From: Albugo candida | Lineage: Eukaryota; Oomycota; Peronosporomycetes; Albuginales; Albuginaceae | Length of the DNA stretch: 64,000 nucleotides | Assembly: GCA_905220665.1 (NCBI GenBank) | Contig: CAJNAR010000026.1 | Span: 160,078-224,077, forward strand | Direction of reading: 5' to 3' | Part shown: in pieces, positions 11,136 through 21,663 of the stretch | Position numbering within the stretch: the first letter of the stretch is position 1 | Layout: every line of letters begins with the position of its first letter | Program-made: the position numbers and the translations under genes | Notes under the pieces: model-generated | The model's input: the letters and a program-made list of their open reading frames with translations, nothing else | Told to the model about the DNA's origin: nothing | The model's database searches: none

Positions 11136-11775
11136 ATGATGTAATGGAGTTTTGGGTTGGAAGAGGATCAGATGGTCATCACGTAAATGAAACAGCTGGG
11201 AGAAGCACATCGTGTGATCCAAACATACGATCAGCAGAGAGTATGGGGAATGAGACTTGGAGATGGACTTTGATGTGATTTCATATTCGAATTTGGATCA
11301 ATATTTCGTCCGCATTGAGATTATATTGGGTTTGTGTCATTCAGTAATGGGGCAGGAGGACTCGCGGTCAATCAGATGTATGCTCTCCCTTAGTCTGTTA
11401 TTGCATGCACGGTCCTATGGGTACTTACAACACACAACGGATGTCCATACATCGACACTGAAACTACTGTATCCTTGCAGAAATTCTGTTGCTAAGACAC
11501 AATATAGCGCCTCGAGGAGTCTTCTATTGACCATCATGTGGTTCGCTTGCCGTAACTCGAGGACGGAATGGAGCAGTAGAAATCAGATTCTGATCTATAG
11601 TTACCCTTGCAATGAGTACTAAAGAGTATGACATGACAGCTGGTGCTGAGATAGAGAAGATGAAAACATGCGACTGGACCACATGGTGGAAGGTATAGAG
11701 AGGCTGTCGTATTGGAATGCTTATAATTCATCACATGAATCAGTTTTCAATTTACCGGCTTCCAACAACTTCACA
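11136..11775 (+). other. Intergenic region upstream of SCP2
   Basis: This is the 3' flank of the UNC-45-like gene merging into the SCP2 upstream region. It is homologous to 5796-6632, 14,230-14,800 and 17,240-17,711. The conserved element occurs at 11,664-11,705 (GACTGGACCACATGG, two substitutions from the consensus). No independent gene is visible. Confidence 0.55.
11664..11705 (+). promoter_or_regulatory. Conserved SCP upstream element (SCP2)
   Basis: A diverged copy of the block found before SCP1, SCP3 and SCP4, located about 70-110 bp before the SCP2 ATG. An in-frame upstream ATG (11,668) arises inside this element, but it is not conserved as a coding start in SCP1 or SCP3. Confidence 0.45.
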
Positions 11776-12297
11776 ATGACCATTGCCAAGCTTCTAATTG
11801 CCACACTCGTCCTTATCAATACCCAGCAAGTCTACAGTCAAGCACCGTTACTTGGTTCTTTTGATTCTGATAAATGCCCCGAGTTTTCAGCGAAGGACGA
11901 CTTTAAAAAGGATTGCACAGATGGTTATCAGCTGAATGCCGAACCAACAGAGGAATGCAAGAAACGCGCTCTAAGCAGGATTCACAATATAGTCTATAAA
12001 ACATTCCTAGTGGTCAAAACGGACGACAACAAAAGGATTTTCGTCCTTGAGCCAAAGGACTTAAATTGGCTATATATTGTTAGAATAGCATCAACATTAT
12101 TTGCAGGTTCCTCCCTGGGGTTGAACGAAAAAGGCGAACTCATGGTCAATACGTATAGAAATATGCTGCTCTATTTTATGAGAAGAAAAATCCCTGAAAT
12201 TTGGAGAGGAATAAGGGTTCACAACACCGAAATGTCCAGGTTCACCCATCTCTTTGCTCTCCATGTGATCTGGCAATGCATTTCATACCAGCTGTAA
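11776..12297 (+). CDS. SCP2, small secreted four-cysteine protein
   Basis: 173 residues from the conserved ATG (signal peptide MTIAKLLIATLVLINTQQ). The mature protein starts near QAPLLG. Cysteines lie in DKC, KDC, EEC and WQC contexts. Other shared features are a TFLV segment, KPKDL-like motif (EPKDL), MVNTYR, PEIWRGI and SRFTHLFAL. It is most similar to SCP3, about 60% at protein level by eye, although the DNA immediately after both stop codons is nearly identical. Secretion follows from the signal peptide. Function is unknown; location in a duplicating subtelomeric array and rapid divergence suggest an effector-like protein. Confidence 0.8.
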   Translation: MTIAKLLIATLVLINTQQVYSQAPLLGSFDSDKCPEFSAKDDFKKDCTDGYQLNAEPTEECKKRALSRIHNIVYKTFLVVKTDDNKRIFVLEPKDLNWLYIVRIASTLFAGSSLGLNEKGELMVNTYRNMLLYFMRRKIPEIWRGIRVHNTEMSRFTHLFALHVIWQCISYQL

Positions 12298-14270
12298 CTA
12301 AGATACAGCAAAAAAACTCACGACCGCAAGAATCGTTTTTCGTCTTTGTTAAGATAGTTTTCCATAGAATACATGCTCCATATTCTGCTCCAAATTTGCT
12401 GCTCACTTTTTCTGTGCACACTTTGTTCTTATTTTTACTTCGAGTGAGGTGGAACAAACCTTTTCTCAATTTGTAAATCCATTCGTTCCATTTGCGTACT
12501 TTCACAGCAGAGATAAAGTACTTTTGTGAGCAGACTGTCCAAATAGTCAGAACGCACCATTACACCTCTTCTTCGCTATTTACAAATAAACGCTCAGCGG
12601 AATGCTCGGAAATGAATGATCTCTCGCTTTTTGCACGGGCTACTCACACAAATGCACATATCAACACGTAAGAACGTTTACCAGGCATTTAAAAGTGAAG
12701 CAGTCAATACGTACGATCAAATTGCTAAAGGAAGTGTCAAGAAATAGCGTGGTTTGAATCATTTCGATCACACTTATGATGCGGAACGCAACACTTTTCA
12801 TTACGCTTATAAAAGGGATCTTCACTACCGCTTAGAGCAATGACACATTCGAATACGCAACGTCCAGCATCAAAGAGAAGATTATGCAGCATTTTAGGCA
12901 CGGAACACGATACACATGCCAATTTATAGTAAGATGATTGAAGTATTTGTGAAATCACATCCTTTTCCGAGATAGAGAGAGCGTCAAACCTGCAGAGAGG
13001 CGAATGCTTGAGTAAATAATCAAACTGAATGAAGATTCCGTCGACATCAGGCCCAAATTAGATAAGTCTAAAGCATGTTGACAGCTTTCTTTATACTGCA
13101 GCTTTTATTATGTGTCATAACCAATCAACCGAACAACTTATTGCGACATTTTGTCTCCGCTTCCATCGTTTTCAACCTGAAGAAGGGGATCCGCGAAACC
13201 AACAAGTAACAGCCAACGTAAACGGCAAAGTCGATGCTACCTTTTGGCCGAATTTGCACGTGAAACCATATCGCAACGATACGATTGTGAAGTGTTCTAT
13301 TAAATCGGCAACAACAAAGGAGGTGGATGCTGTCCTTCACACGGATTCATAGAGCCATCGTGCTGATGCACGTGAATGATTAAGACTCGTTATCATAATT
13401 ATCTTCGCATACTGATTCACACACAGCTCTGAGGGCGAAACCCTGTACAGAGAGTTCAAATCTCCTGTGCACTCCGTTCGGGATGAAAGTATGCACTCTC
13501 TTGTTAAATAGGTAGCAATTCTGACCATTTCAAACAACCGCAAGCTTTTTTGTTCACTGAAAAGTATTCTGACCAAACTTAATGACTTTGTCGTATGAAA
13601 ATGGTCACAATACTGACTGTTTATCATTTATCAGTACAAAACAATTCAACAGCATTCATATGCTACTACAACTGAAAAACATTTCAAACATATTAGCGGT
13701 TGTATCACAGCATCCACGCTGGACGTGTACTTGCAGGTACTTCGTTGACTTCTTTTAGGACATCTCAGACATGCGTTAATGAGGATGTGTCTCACTGGCA
13801 AGGAATATCAACCCTTCATACCTCTACAGTAATTCAATCAATTTCTAACCTGTTTAGTACGATGAAAACAAGCTGGTCGTGTTTGTACACGAATGTTGCA
13901 TGAGCTCAGTCAATCCATGATAAAGTACAAGGTAGGAAGGGAACAGTTTCCATCGTGTTTACTGAATGAAATTTTGCCAGTTAGAAGCAGCATGGAAAAT
14001 AATAGTGGAAAAATTGGGAAGACTACCGAAACTAAGGAGTGGTGGCCCACCATCTCTCAAGAAACGAGGTCAAAGCTTTGTAATACTTCAAGACAATTGG
14101 ATGGGAAGCGAAACAAATGATTGTGACGATAATGACGGATTGAATGAAAAACTGGTGGGAATCTCATCCAAACATGCGATCTGTCAGAGAAAGAAGAAAG
14201 AAACAGCAAAGGGTATGGTTTTGTGACTTGGAGATCGAACTTGTTTTGACTTTCATATTTCCTAAAGGAA
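12298..14270 (+). repeat. Array spacer, copy 1 (nearly identical to 15,344-17,290)
   Basis: About 1.97 kb after SCP2 that matches 15,344-17,290 with few differences; for example 13,700-13,903 and 16,724-16,927 translate identically. The match starts at the SCP stop codon and fades near 14,270. It contains small ORFs (13,110-13,352, 13,337-13,627, 13,700-13,903). These are conserved only because the DNA is recently duplicated, and none has recognisable protein features. Confidence 0.85.
13966..14226 (+). pseudogene. Decayed 3' remnant of the UNC-45-like gene (unit C)
   Basis: This aligns by eye with 10,990-11,290. Shared blocks are ATTGGGAAG, GAGTGGTGGC, CATCTCTCAAG and the later CAAACATGCGAT and AGGGTATGG stretches. 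The reading frame of the parent gene is not preserved. It shows that the duplicated unit includes the end of the UNC-45-like gene. Confidence 0.6.
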
Positions 14271-14673
14271 GCGCAATTGGTAATGCCGAAAAAGAAGTCC
14301 GTGACGAGGATTTTTGGATGACGCATAGTAAGAGGAGCCACAATCGACGAGTAAAAAAATGCTATCAGTATCACTACTTCTACATTATCATGTTAGCACC
14401 TGTTTACTATTGCTGCCAATAGTATAAGAGGAATGATCAGGAAGCCCTAATATTTTGAAGCCATGTTACCATGGAGAATGCTTTGTTTCTATACATGTAA
14501 GATATGTACGACAGCGTATCATACAGTACTGCACAGATTATGATACGATTTCCTTGTGGTTGAGTCAGAACGAATTCAGCGGGGAGAGTCAGAATATGGC
14601 TCATATTTTATTATACAATCATTACTAAAGAGAACGATAATGAAATGACATCTGTCGATAAAAAGAAGCGGGA

Positions 14674-14720
14674 AGACATGCGACTTGACCTCATGGTGGA
14701 AGGTAAAGGCCAGCTATCGG
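14674..14720 (+). promoter_or_regulatory. Conserved SCP upstream element (SCP3)
   Basis: Contains the exact core GACTTGACCTCATGG plus GGTAAAGGCCAGCTA, about 80-125 bp upstream of the SCP3 ATG, at the same place as in SCP1. Confidence 0.5.
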
Positions 14721-14800
14721 CAAATAATGCTTCAAAAATCATCACTTGAAGTGAGCATATCTCTCACTTTTCAATTTTATCGGCTTCAAACAACATCACA

Positions 14801-15343
14801 ATGACCATTTCCAAGCTTCTAGCTGCCGCACTCATTCTCGTCAGTACCCAGATAGCCAATACCGAGCAAGTCTACATTCAACAAACGCAATTTAGTTCAA
14901 ATTTTGATCTTGACAAATGCAAGGAGTTTGTAACTCAAGACGACTTTAAGCAGAAATGCGGACTTTATGGAAACTTGAATCCAGAACCAACAGACCATTG
15001 CAAGAAACTCGCTTTGAATAGGATTCACGACATAGTCCATAAAACATTCCTAGTATTCAAAACGGACAAGAACGTACGGTTTTTCGAGCTGAAGCCAAAG
15101 GACTTGACATGGCCATATGTTATTAATATAGCAGCAACATTCTTCAAAGGTACGGTCGTGGGAACAAACGGAAAAGGCGAACCCATGATCAATACGTATA
15201 AAGCAAAGCTGCTCCAGTTTATGAGAACCGATATCCCTATACCTTGGAGAGGAATAAAGGTTCACGACACCGAAATATCCAGGTTCACCCATCTCTTTGC
15301 TCTCCAGGTGATCGCGGATTGTCTTTCATACAACAATAACTAA
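14801..15343 (+). CDS. SCP3, small secreted four-cysteine protein
   Basis: 180 residues, with the start at the ATG of the conserved signal peptide (MTISKLLAAALILVSTQ). Cysteines occur in DKC, QKC, DHC and ADC contexts. The central TFLVFKTDK and KPKDL segments and the terminal SRFTHLFAL match SCP2. Upstream DNA and signal peptide resemble SCP1 (about 90% by eye), whereas the mature part resembles SCP2, so this copy looks mosaic. There is no intron and no transmembrane segment beyond the signal peptide. It is a secreted protein of unknown function. Confidence 0.82.
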   Translation: MTISKLLAAALILVSTQIANTEQVYIQQTQFSSNFDLDKCKEFVTQDDFKQKCGLYGNLNPEPTDHCKKLALNRIHDIVHKTFLVFKTDKNVRFFELKPKDLTWPYVINIAATFFKGTVVGTNGKGEPMINTYKAKLLQFMRTDIPIPWRGIKVHDTEISRFTHLFALQVIADCLSYNNN

Positions 15344-17290
15344 GATACAGCAAAAAAACTCACGACCGCAAGAATCGTTTTTCGTCTTTGTTAAGATAGT
15401 TTTCCATTGAATACATGCTCCATATTCTGCTCCAATTTGCTGCTCACTTTTATGTGCACACTTTGTTCTCATTTTTACTTCGAGTGAGGTGGAACAAACC
15501 TTTTCTCAATTTGTAAATCCATTCGCTCCATTTGCGTACTTTCACAGCAGAGATAAATTACTTTTGTGAGCAGACTGTCCAAATAGTCAGAACGCCATTA
15601 CACCTCTTCTTCGCTATTTACAAACAAACGCTCAGCGGAATGCTCGGAAATGAATGATTTCTCGCTTTTTGCACGGGCTACTCACACAAATGCATATATC
15701 AACACGTAAGAACGTTTACCAGGCATTTGAAAGTGAAGCAGTCAATACGTACGATCAAATTGCTAAGAGAAGTGTCAAGCAATTGCGTGGTTTGAATCAT
15801 TTCGATCACACATAAGATGCGGAACGCAAAGAGTTTCCATTACGCTTATAAGAGGGATCTTCACTACCGCTTAGAGCAATGACACATTCGAATACGCAAC
15901 GTTCAGCAACAAAGAGAAGGTTATGCAGCATTTTAGGCACGGAACACGATACACATGCCAATTTATAGTAAGATGATTGAAGTATTTGTGAAATCACATC
16001 CTTTTCCGAGATAGAGAGAGCGTCAAACGTGCAGGGAGTGAATTACCAAACTGAATGGAGATCCCGTCCACGTCAGGCCCAAATTAGAAAAGTCTAAAGC
16101 ATGTTACAGCTTTCTTCATAATGCAGCTTTTATTTTGTGTCATACCAATCAACCGAACAACTTATTGCGACATTTTGTCTCCGCTTTCATCCTTTTCAAC
16201 CTGAAGAAGGGGATCCGCGAGTCCAACAAGTAACAGCCAACGTAAACGGCAACGTCGATGCTACCTTTTGGACGAATTTCCAAGTGAAATCATATCGCAA
16301 CGATACGATTGTGAAGTGTTCTTTTAAATCGGCAACAACAAAGGAGGTGGATGCTGTCCTTCACACGGATTCATAGAGCCATCGTGCTGATGCACGTGAA
16401 TGATTAAGACTCGTTATCATAATTATCTTCGCATACTGATTCACACACAGCTCTGAGGGCGAAACCCTGTACAGAGAGTTCAAATCTCCTGTGCACTCCG
16501 TTCGGGATGAAAGTATGCACTCTCTTGTTAAATAGGTAGCAATTCTGACCATTTCAAACAACCGCAAGCTTTTTTGTTCACTAAAAAGTATTTTGACCAA
16601 ACTTAATGACTCTGTCGTATGAAAATGGTCACAATACTGACTGTTTATCATTTATCAGTACAAAACAATTCAACAGCATTCATATGCTACTACAACTGAA
16701 AAACATTTCAAACATATTAGCGGTTGTATCACAGCATCCACGCTGGACGTGTACTTGCAGGTACTTCGTTGACTTCTTTTAGGACATCTCAGACATGCGT
16801 TAATGAGGATGTGTCTCACTGGCAAGGAATATCAACCCTTCATACCTCTACAGTAATTCAATCAATTTCTAACCTGTTTAGTACGATGAAAACAAGCTGG
16901 TCGTGTTTGTACACGAATGTTGCATGAGCTCAGTCAATCCATGATAAAGTACAAGGTAGGAAGGGAAGAGTTTCCATTGTGTTTACTGAATGAAAGTTTG
17001 CCAGTTAGAAGCAGCATGGAAAATAATAGTGGAAAAATTGGGAAGACTACCGAAACTAAGGAGTGGTGGCCCACCATCTCTCAAGAAACGAGATCAAAGC
17101 TTTGTAATACTTCAAGACAATTGGATGGGAAGAGAAACAAATGATTGTGACGATAATGACAGATTGAATAAAAAACTGTTGGGAATCGTAGCCAAACATG
17201 CGATCTAACAGAGAAAGAAGAAAGAAACAGCAAAGGGTATGGTTTTGTGACTTGGAGATCGAACTTGTTTTGACTTTCATATTTCATAAA
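15344..17290 (+). repeat. Array spacer, copy 2 (nearly identical to 12,298-14,270)
   Basis: The partner of the 12,298-14,270 spacer, offset by about 3.03 kb. Small deletions and substitutions distinguish the two, such as ACGCACCATT versus ACGCCATT near 12,553 and 15,592. It carries no supported gene of its own. Confidence 0.85.
16990..17280 (+). pseudogene. Decayed 3' remnant of the UNC-45-like gene (unit D)
   Basis: A near-identical sister of the remnant at 13,966-14,226, with the same GAGTGGTGGC and CATCTCTCAAG landmarks relative to the parent gene. No parent frame is preserved. Confidence 0.6.
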
Positions 17291-17691
17291 GGAACCGCAA
17301 TTGATAATGGCGAGAAAGAAGATCCGTGACGTGGATTTTTGGATGACGCATAGTGAAAGGAGTCGCAATCGACGAGCAAAATGCGTTCAGTGTCACGACT
17401 TTTACATTATGTATCTTCGCGTATTCATATGCTTGCTCTCATAGAAGAAGAGAAGTCATTTGGGAGTCCTGATGAACTGAAGCCACGTTACCATGAAGAA
17501 TACGTTGTTTCTCTGCATTTAAAATATATAAGACGTCGTATCGTACAGTATCGTATAGAACATCATATGATTTCAATGTGATAGAATCAGAACAAATTCA
17601 GCAGGAAGAGTCAATATATGGCTCATGTTTTAGTACACACATTACTAAAGAGAACGATAATGAAATCATAGGTTCTGGAAAAGAGAAGATG

Positions 17692-17740
17692 AAGACACGC
17701 GACTTGACCTCATGGTTGGAGGTAAAGGCCAGCTATCGAT
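17692..17740 (+). promoter_or_regulatory. Conserved SCP upstream element (SCP4)
   Basis: Contains GACTTGACCTCATGG and GGTAAAGGCCAGCTA about 50-100 bp before the ancestral SCP start position. One extra T after CATGG creates an ATG (17,712) that happens to be in frame with the shifted SCP4 coding frame. Confidence 0.5.
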
Positions 17741-18374
17741 ATGTAGTATATCTCTCACTTTACAATCTACCAGCTTCCAACAGCTTCACAATGACCTTTC
17801 AAAGCTCCTAGCTACCGCTCTCATCCTTATCAATAACCAGCAAGCCTTTCCTGCAGAACTGACCCAGCCAGCGACGTCGATAGCACCGAATTTTGCGGGT
17901 GTATTTGATACTTCAAAATGCGAGAAATTTGTAAATGCGGCATCCCTTTTTTACAAACATTGCGCATCAAATGGGGACTTTACTCCACAGCCATCAAATG
18001 ATTGTATAGGTATTCTCCAAACGACCATTGAAGCTATCGCCAAGAAGACATTACTATCGCTCGACTGGGGAGAACATTCAAACGTAGTGATTCCTCCAAA
18101 CATACTGACAATTGAACGAGTTTCTTCGATACTAAGAGAGTACTCTGGAGATCAAACCTGGGCGAACCAAATGGACATTCAGGCTTATGTTACTTTCTAC
18201 TACGATCAAATGGTGCAAGATATACCTGAAAAATGGAGAAGTATTGAAAAGTACCCTGAAAATTCGAGAAAAAAGGAAGATATCGACTTTCCCCATTATC
18301 TCAATGTCTTTGGTGTCTATGTTACCCACCGATGTATTCAGCACAATTCAGTGCCGCAAGGGCCGAAGAAATAA
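17712..18374 (+). CDS. SCP4, four-cysteine family member with a disrupted start
   Basis: The frame is open for 220 codons from an ATG at 17,712. The ATG used by SCP1-SCP3 (here 17,791) is present, but a one-base deletion just after it makes it read only six codons to a TAG. The signal-peptide core (LSKLLATALILINNQQ) survives in the other frame. It would be reached only from 17,712, with about 29 extra N-terminal residues. The mature part keeps the four cysteines (SKC, KHC, NDC, HRC), PEKWRSI, and a longer C-terminus. Either the gene is a young pseudogene, or it uses the upstream start, in which case secretion is uncertain. Confidence 0.62.
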   Translation: MVGGKGQLSICSISLTLQSTSFQQLHNDLSKLLATALILINNQQAFPAELTQPATSIAPNFAGVFDTSKCEKFVNAASLFYKHCASNGDFTPQPSNDCIGILQTTIEAIAKKTLLSLDWGEHSNVVIPPNILTIERVSSILREYSGDQTWANQMDIQAYVTFYYDQMVQDIPEKWRSIEKYPENSRKKEDIDFPHYLNVFGVYVTHRCIQHNSVPQGPKK

Positions 18375-18900
18375 TATACAGCCAAAAAAGTCTTACAACC
18401 GCAAGAAACGCTTTTCTTTTCCTCTTTGTTCGAAGACTTTTTCATCAAATACACGTTTCATCTATTGCTTCCAATCGTCTTCCCATCTTTTGGTATTTCT
18501 GTACATTATGGTCACATTTTTCACTTGTATCAAGATGGAACGAACTTGATCTCACTATGTAACTTCAATCATTCAATTTCCATACTTTGGGGAGTCTCCC
18601 CAAAAAGTCAGAACGTACTGATGCACCTCTTCTTTCCTATTTATCCCTACGTTGAAAGCGAAATGCTCGTAGAGAATGATTTTTCGCTCAAGCGTTCGCA
18701 TAGACCCCTTACACAAAATGCACAAATCAACACGTAAGGAAGTTCACTTTGCATATGAAAGTGAAGCAGTCACAAAGGTACGTGATATGGAACGTAATGG
18801 GTTCTTTCATAATTTACGAAAAAATCTCACTTACTACCGCTCTGAAACAATTACGAGTACGCTACGTCCAGCATTGAAGAAATGGTTGAGCAGTAGGTTA
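18375..18900 (+). other. 3' flank of SCP4, interrupted by the Copia insertion
   Basis: Diverged spacer like 7176-7760 (shared landmark CAACACGTAAG near 18,728). It ends at the Copia LTR at 18,901. Overlapping short ORFs (18,187-18,951) are not conserved between units. Confidence 0.5.
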
Positions 18901-19049
18901 TGTTGGCAGGTGAGCGAAGATGCGGTGGTTCAGGAAAATTGCCAAAACTGAGGTTTTATTTTTTAGAAAATTAAAATCCTAACCAATCGTTTAACCTAAG
19001 TTCCAAGTGGGACTAGAAACCTAAAACACATTGTTAAGTTCTTTCAACA
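18901..19049 (-). repeat. Copia 3' LTR
   Basis: A 149-bp terminal repeat beginning TGTTGGCAGG and ending TCTTTCAACA, matching 23,299-23,446 at about 94-95%. A polypurine tract on the element strand (GGAAAGGAAGGAG, 19,050-19,062) lies immediately inside it, which marks this as the 3' LTR. Confidence 0.9.
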
Positions 19050-19081
19050 CTCCTTCCTTTCCGGTTGCACTTGAAGTTGTG

Positions 19082-19660
19082 TCAATCTCGAACTTGCATT
19101 GTCCGATCCCTTAACTCCCTTAGCTGAAGAAATCTTGGCGTCGGAAACGCCTTCGTCTGCAAGTCGGCTATCATCTTCGACGTATGTACGTACCTTGGTG
19201 CGATAATTTTTCTGACCATGTTAGCTCTGACGAATTTTACTCGAACGTCGATATGTTTTGCCTTGATTGAAGTAGCTTCGTCGAGAAATTGACTGATAGC
19301 CGCCTGGTTATCCATCCACAAGATCATTGGCTCCTTCACTTTGACTTTTAACTCGCTGAATAATTCCTTTGCTCCAAGTAAATCCTGCGATGCCTTCGAT
19401 ACTGCTACAAACTCTGCTTCCTTCGTCGATAATGCTACTGAGTGCTGCTTCTTGCATGATCAGCTGATCGTCATTCCATTCAAATTGAATGCTGTACCAG
19501 ATATGCTCTTTCTCGTTTCATCATCTACTGCGTAATCAGTATCCGAAAACGCTTCCAGACTGACTTCTCTGGAATTCGTGCATACTTCACCACCCAAATA
19601 GAGCTTCATACTTTTAGTACCCTTAAGATACTTCACCACAATCGGCTGCTGTTGGTGCAT
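19082..19660 (-). pseudogene. Copia RNase H region, broken
   Basis: Two pieces in different frames. The piece at 19,460-19,660 has VVKYLKGTKSMKLYLGG, EAFSDTDYAVD and RKSISGTAF. The piece at 19,082-19,339 has ILWMDNQAAISQF, KHIDVRVKFVR and ADLQTKAFP. These are the standard Copia RNase H landmarks. A frameshift near 19,640 separates this region from the upstream reverse transcriptase frame. Confidence 0.85.
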
Positions 19661-20192
19661 GAATACGTCTCGTCAGCTTATGCACAGCGAAACTGATGTC
19701 TGGACGCGTGCAGCGTGCAATCCACAAAAGACTGCCCACCAAAGACTGGAACTTCTTGATAGTTGGCTTCTTGACTGAACTTATCTCCAAGCAGTCCGAT
19801 TTTGATGTTGTACTATCACTGTAGTCCTGACCGATAGGCGTGAGAACCGGATGCGCTTCATCCATTCCCATTTTCGTTATTAATTCGCACATAGACGGTT
19901 CCTGATCCAAATAGTATCCATCTTCATCGCTGTAGCGAACTCGCATGCCCAAAAACTTGGTGACGGGTCCGAGATTCTTCATTGGGAGACTTGAAAGACT
20001 ATCAAATGTAGACTCAATTCTCGAAAAACTTGTCCCCGTTATCAGTATATCGTCGACATATACCCCCAAAACCGTAATTCCTTTCGTGTCTTGGTCGTAA
20101 TATAAAAATGAGTCTGTTAGACTTTGTTTGAAACCTGCATCGCTAAGCTTCTCATGCAACAGGTGACTCCATAGCCGTCCAGCTTGTTTCAA
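19623..20192 (-). pseudogene. Copia reverse transcriptase, C-terminal part
   Basis: Contains MKQAGRLWSHLL, the catalytic YVDDILITG, FLGMRVRYS, SLVGSLLWIARCTRPDI, all typical of Copia RT. It is separated from the N-terminal RT by a TAA near 20,284 and a frameshift near 20,200. Confidence 0.88.
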
Positions 20193-20283
20193 TCCATATA
20201 GGCTCTTCTGTAAGCGCAGTGATCACGACTCGTAACACCCAGTTCATCCAGCTTGGATGTCGATATTTCAATCCGTCAGGCAC

Positions 20284-21663
20284 TTACAAATACAGGTCCA
20301 AGTTCTTTTCCGTTGGAGCATTCACGTACGCATTAGATACGTCACCATGCCTTGCTGGCATTCCCCAGATCCTTGCTAAAGCTAGTATGAGCTTTGCTGT
20401 GCCTAAATCCATGACTGCTGCAAATGTCATGTCGTAGTTGACTCCGAATACTTGTTCGTTCCCGCAGGCAACCATTCTAGCCTTGAAGCGTTCCAGATTG
20501 CCGTTTGCGTCCGTTTTTCGCTTGAATACCCACTTCGTATGTAAGGCTTTGATATCGTTGGTTCTTGGTACGATGGTCCAAGTTCTATTTTCCTCCAGTG
20601 AGGCTAGTTCTGAGTCTGCAGCCTCCTTCCATTCGACATGCATTACTGATTTCATTGCTTGATTGCACGTCTTCGGATCCGGCTCATTCAGCACTGACAC
20701 GATATCTTGAGACGAAGCTTTCCTTCCTTGGTTTCTGGTGACCATCTTACTTCTTGGATCTTTCTTGATCAGATCCGATCGCGGCCTTGTGGCAGTTGTG
20801 ATTGATTTCTTTTGAACTTTGGTATTCTTATGAGATTTCACGTCTACCTCTGTCAAATCCTGTTGACGTCCCTTGGAATTTCCAAATCTATTTGCGCCTT
20901 CCATAGTCGACTCCACATTTGAGATGTGTTGAGTGATAATGACAGTCTTTGATTTGGATAAAAACACTTTGTATCCTTTGGTTTCATCGCATTTTCCGAT
21001 AACTATGCCTTCTTCACTTCGCTTTGCGAGAGACTTTTTTCCACTTCGAATTCGAACCGAACAAGGTGAGCCGAATGTTACGACATCAGCAAGACTTGTA
21101 TTCTTCCCAGTCAAAACCTTCAAGGGGGATCGTCTTCCTTTATTCGCTCTGGTTGGGCTTCTATTAAGGATATATGTCGCATATCCAGCGGCATCTCCCC
21201 AAAAATATAACGCCATAGAGTTTCCAAATATCATAGACCGCACCAGGTTAATGACTGTCCTATGCATTCGTTCAGCTTTCCCATTCGATCCTTGGTTTTC
21301 AGCCTCACTGATTTGTCTTCGCACTCCCTCTTTTTTGCAAAAAATGTCCACATTTTTGTACTCAGCGCCGCCATATGTTCGTAGAACATGAATCTTGCAA
21401 TAAAATCGTTTTTCGAAGTAAGTTGAGAAGTCTTGAAACTTCGTTGCTGCTTCATTCTTCGTCTTGGCCAAGAATACCCGACAATAGTTCGACTTGTAGT
21501 CGATAAAATTGACCAAATATCGATTCCCACGTCGGTCGTGAGGCGTGATCGGACCCTTCAAATCACTGCATATTACTCCACCAATTCTTTCCGTTGGTGA
21601 GTTTATACCGGTATCTTTCCGAGACTGTTCTTTGTTTGCGTGCTTTCTGCGCAAGTAAGGCAT
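20284..21663 (-). pseudogene. Copia integrase core and start of reverse transcriptase
   Basis: 459 codons open in one frame. The integrase core shows SDLKGP (first Asp), the second acidic site near LRTYGGAEY (Asp replaced by Tyr, D to Y in the usual RTDNGGEY), and NGKAERMHRT (Glu). It continues through the linker into RT (WVFKRKTDANGN, RFKARMVACGN, HGDVSNAYVNA) and stops at a TAA after DLYL. The altered second integrase residue is further evidence of inactivity. Confidence 0.85.

Noticed and set aside
13700..13903. A conserved small protein (identical frame at 16,724-16,927)
   Set aside because: Identity is explained by recent duplication of the whole spacer. Other units do not preserve the frame.
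6633..18374. RXLR-dEER or Crinkler effector motifs in the SCP proteins
   Set aside because: Looked for after the signal peptides and not found in any of the four.
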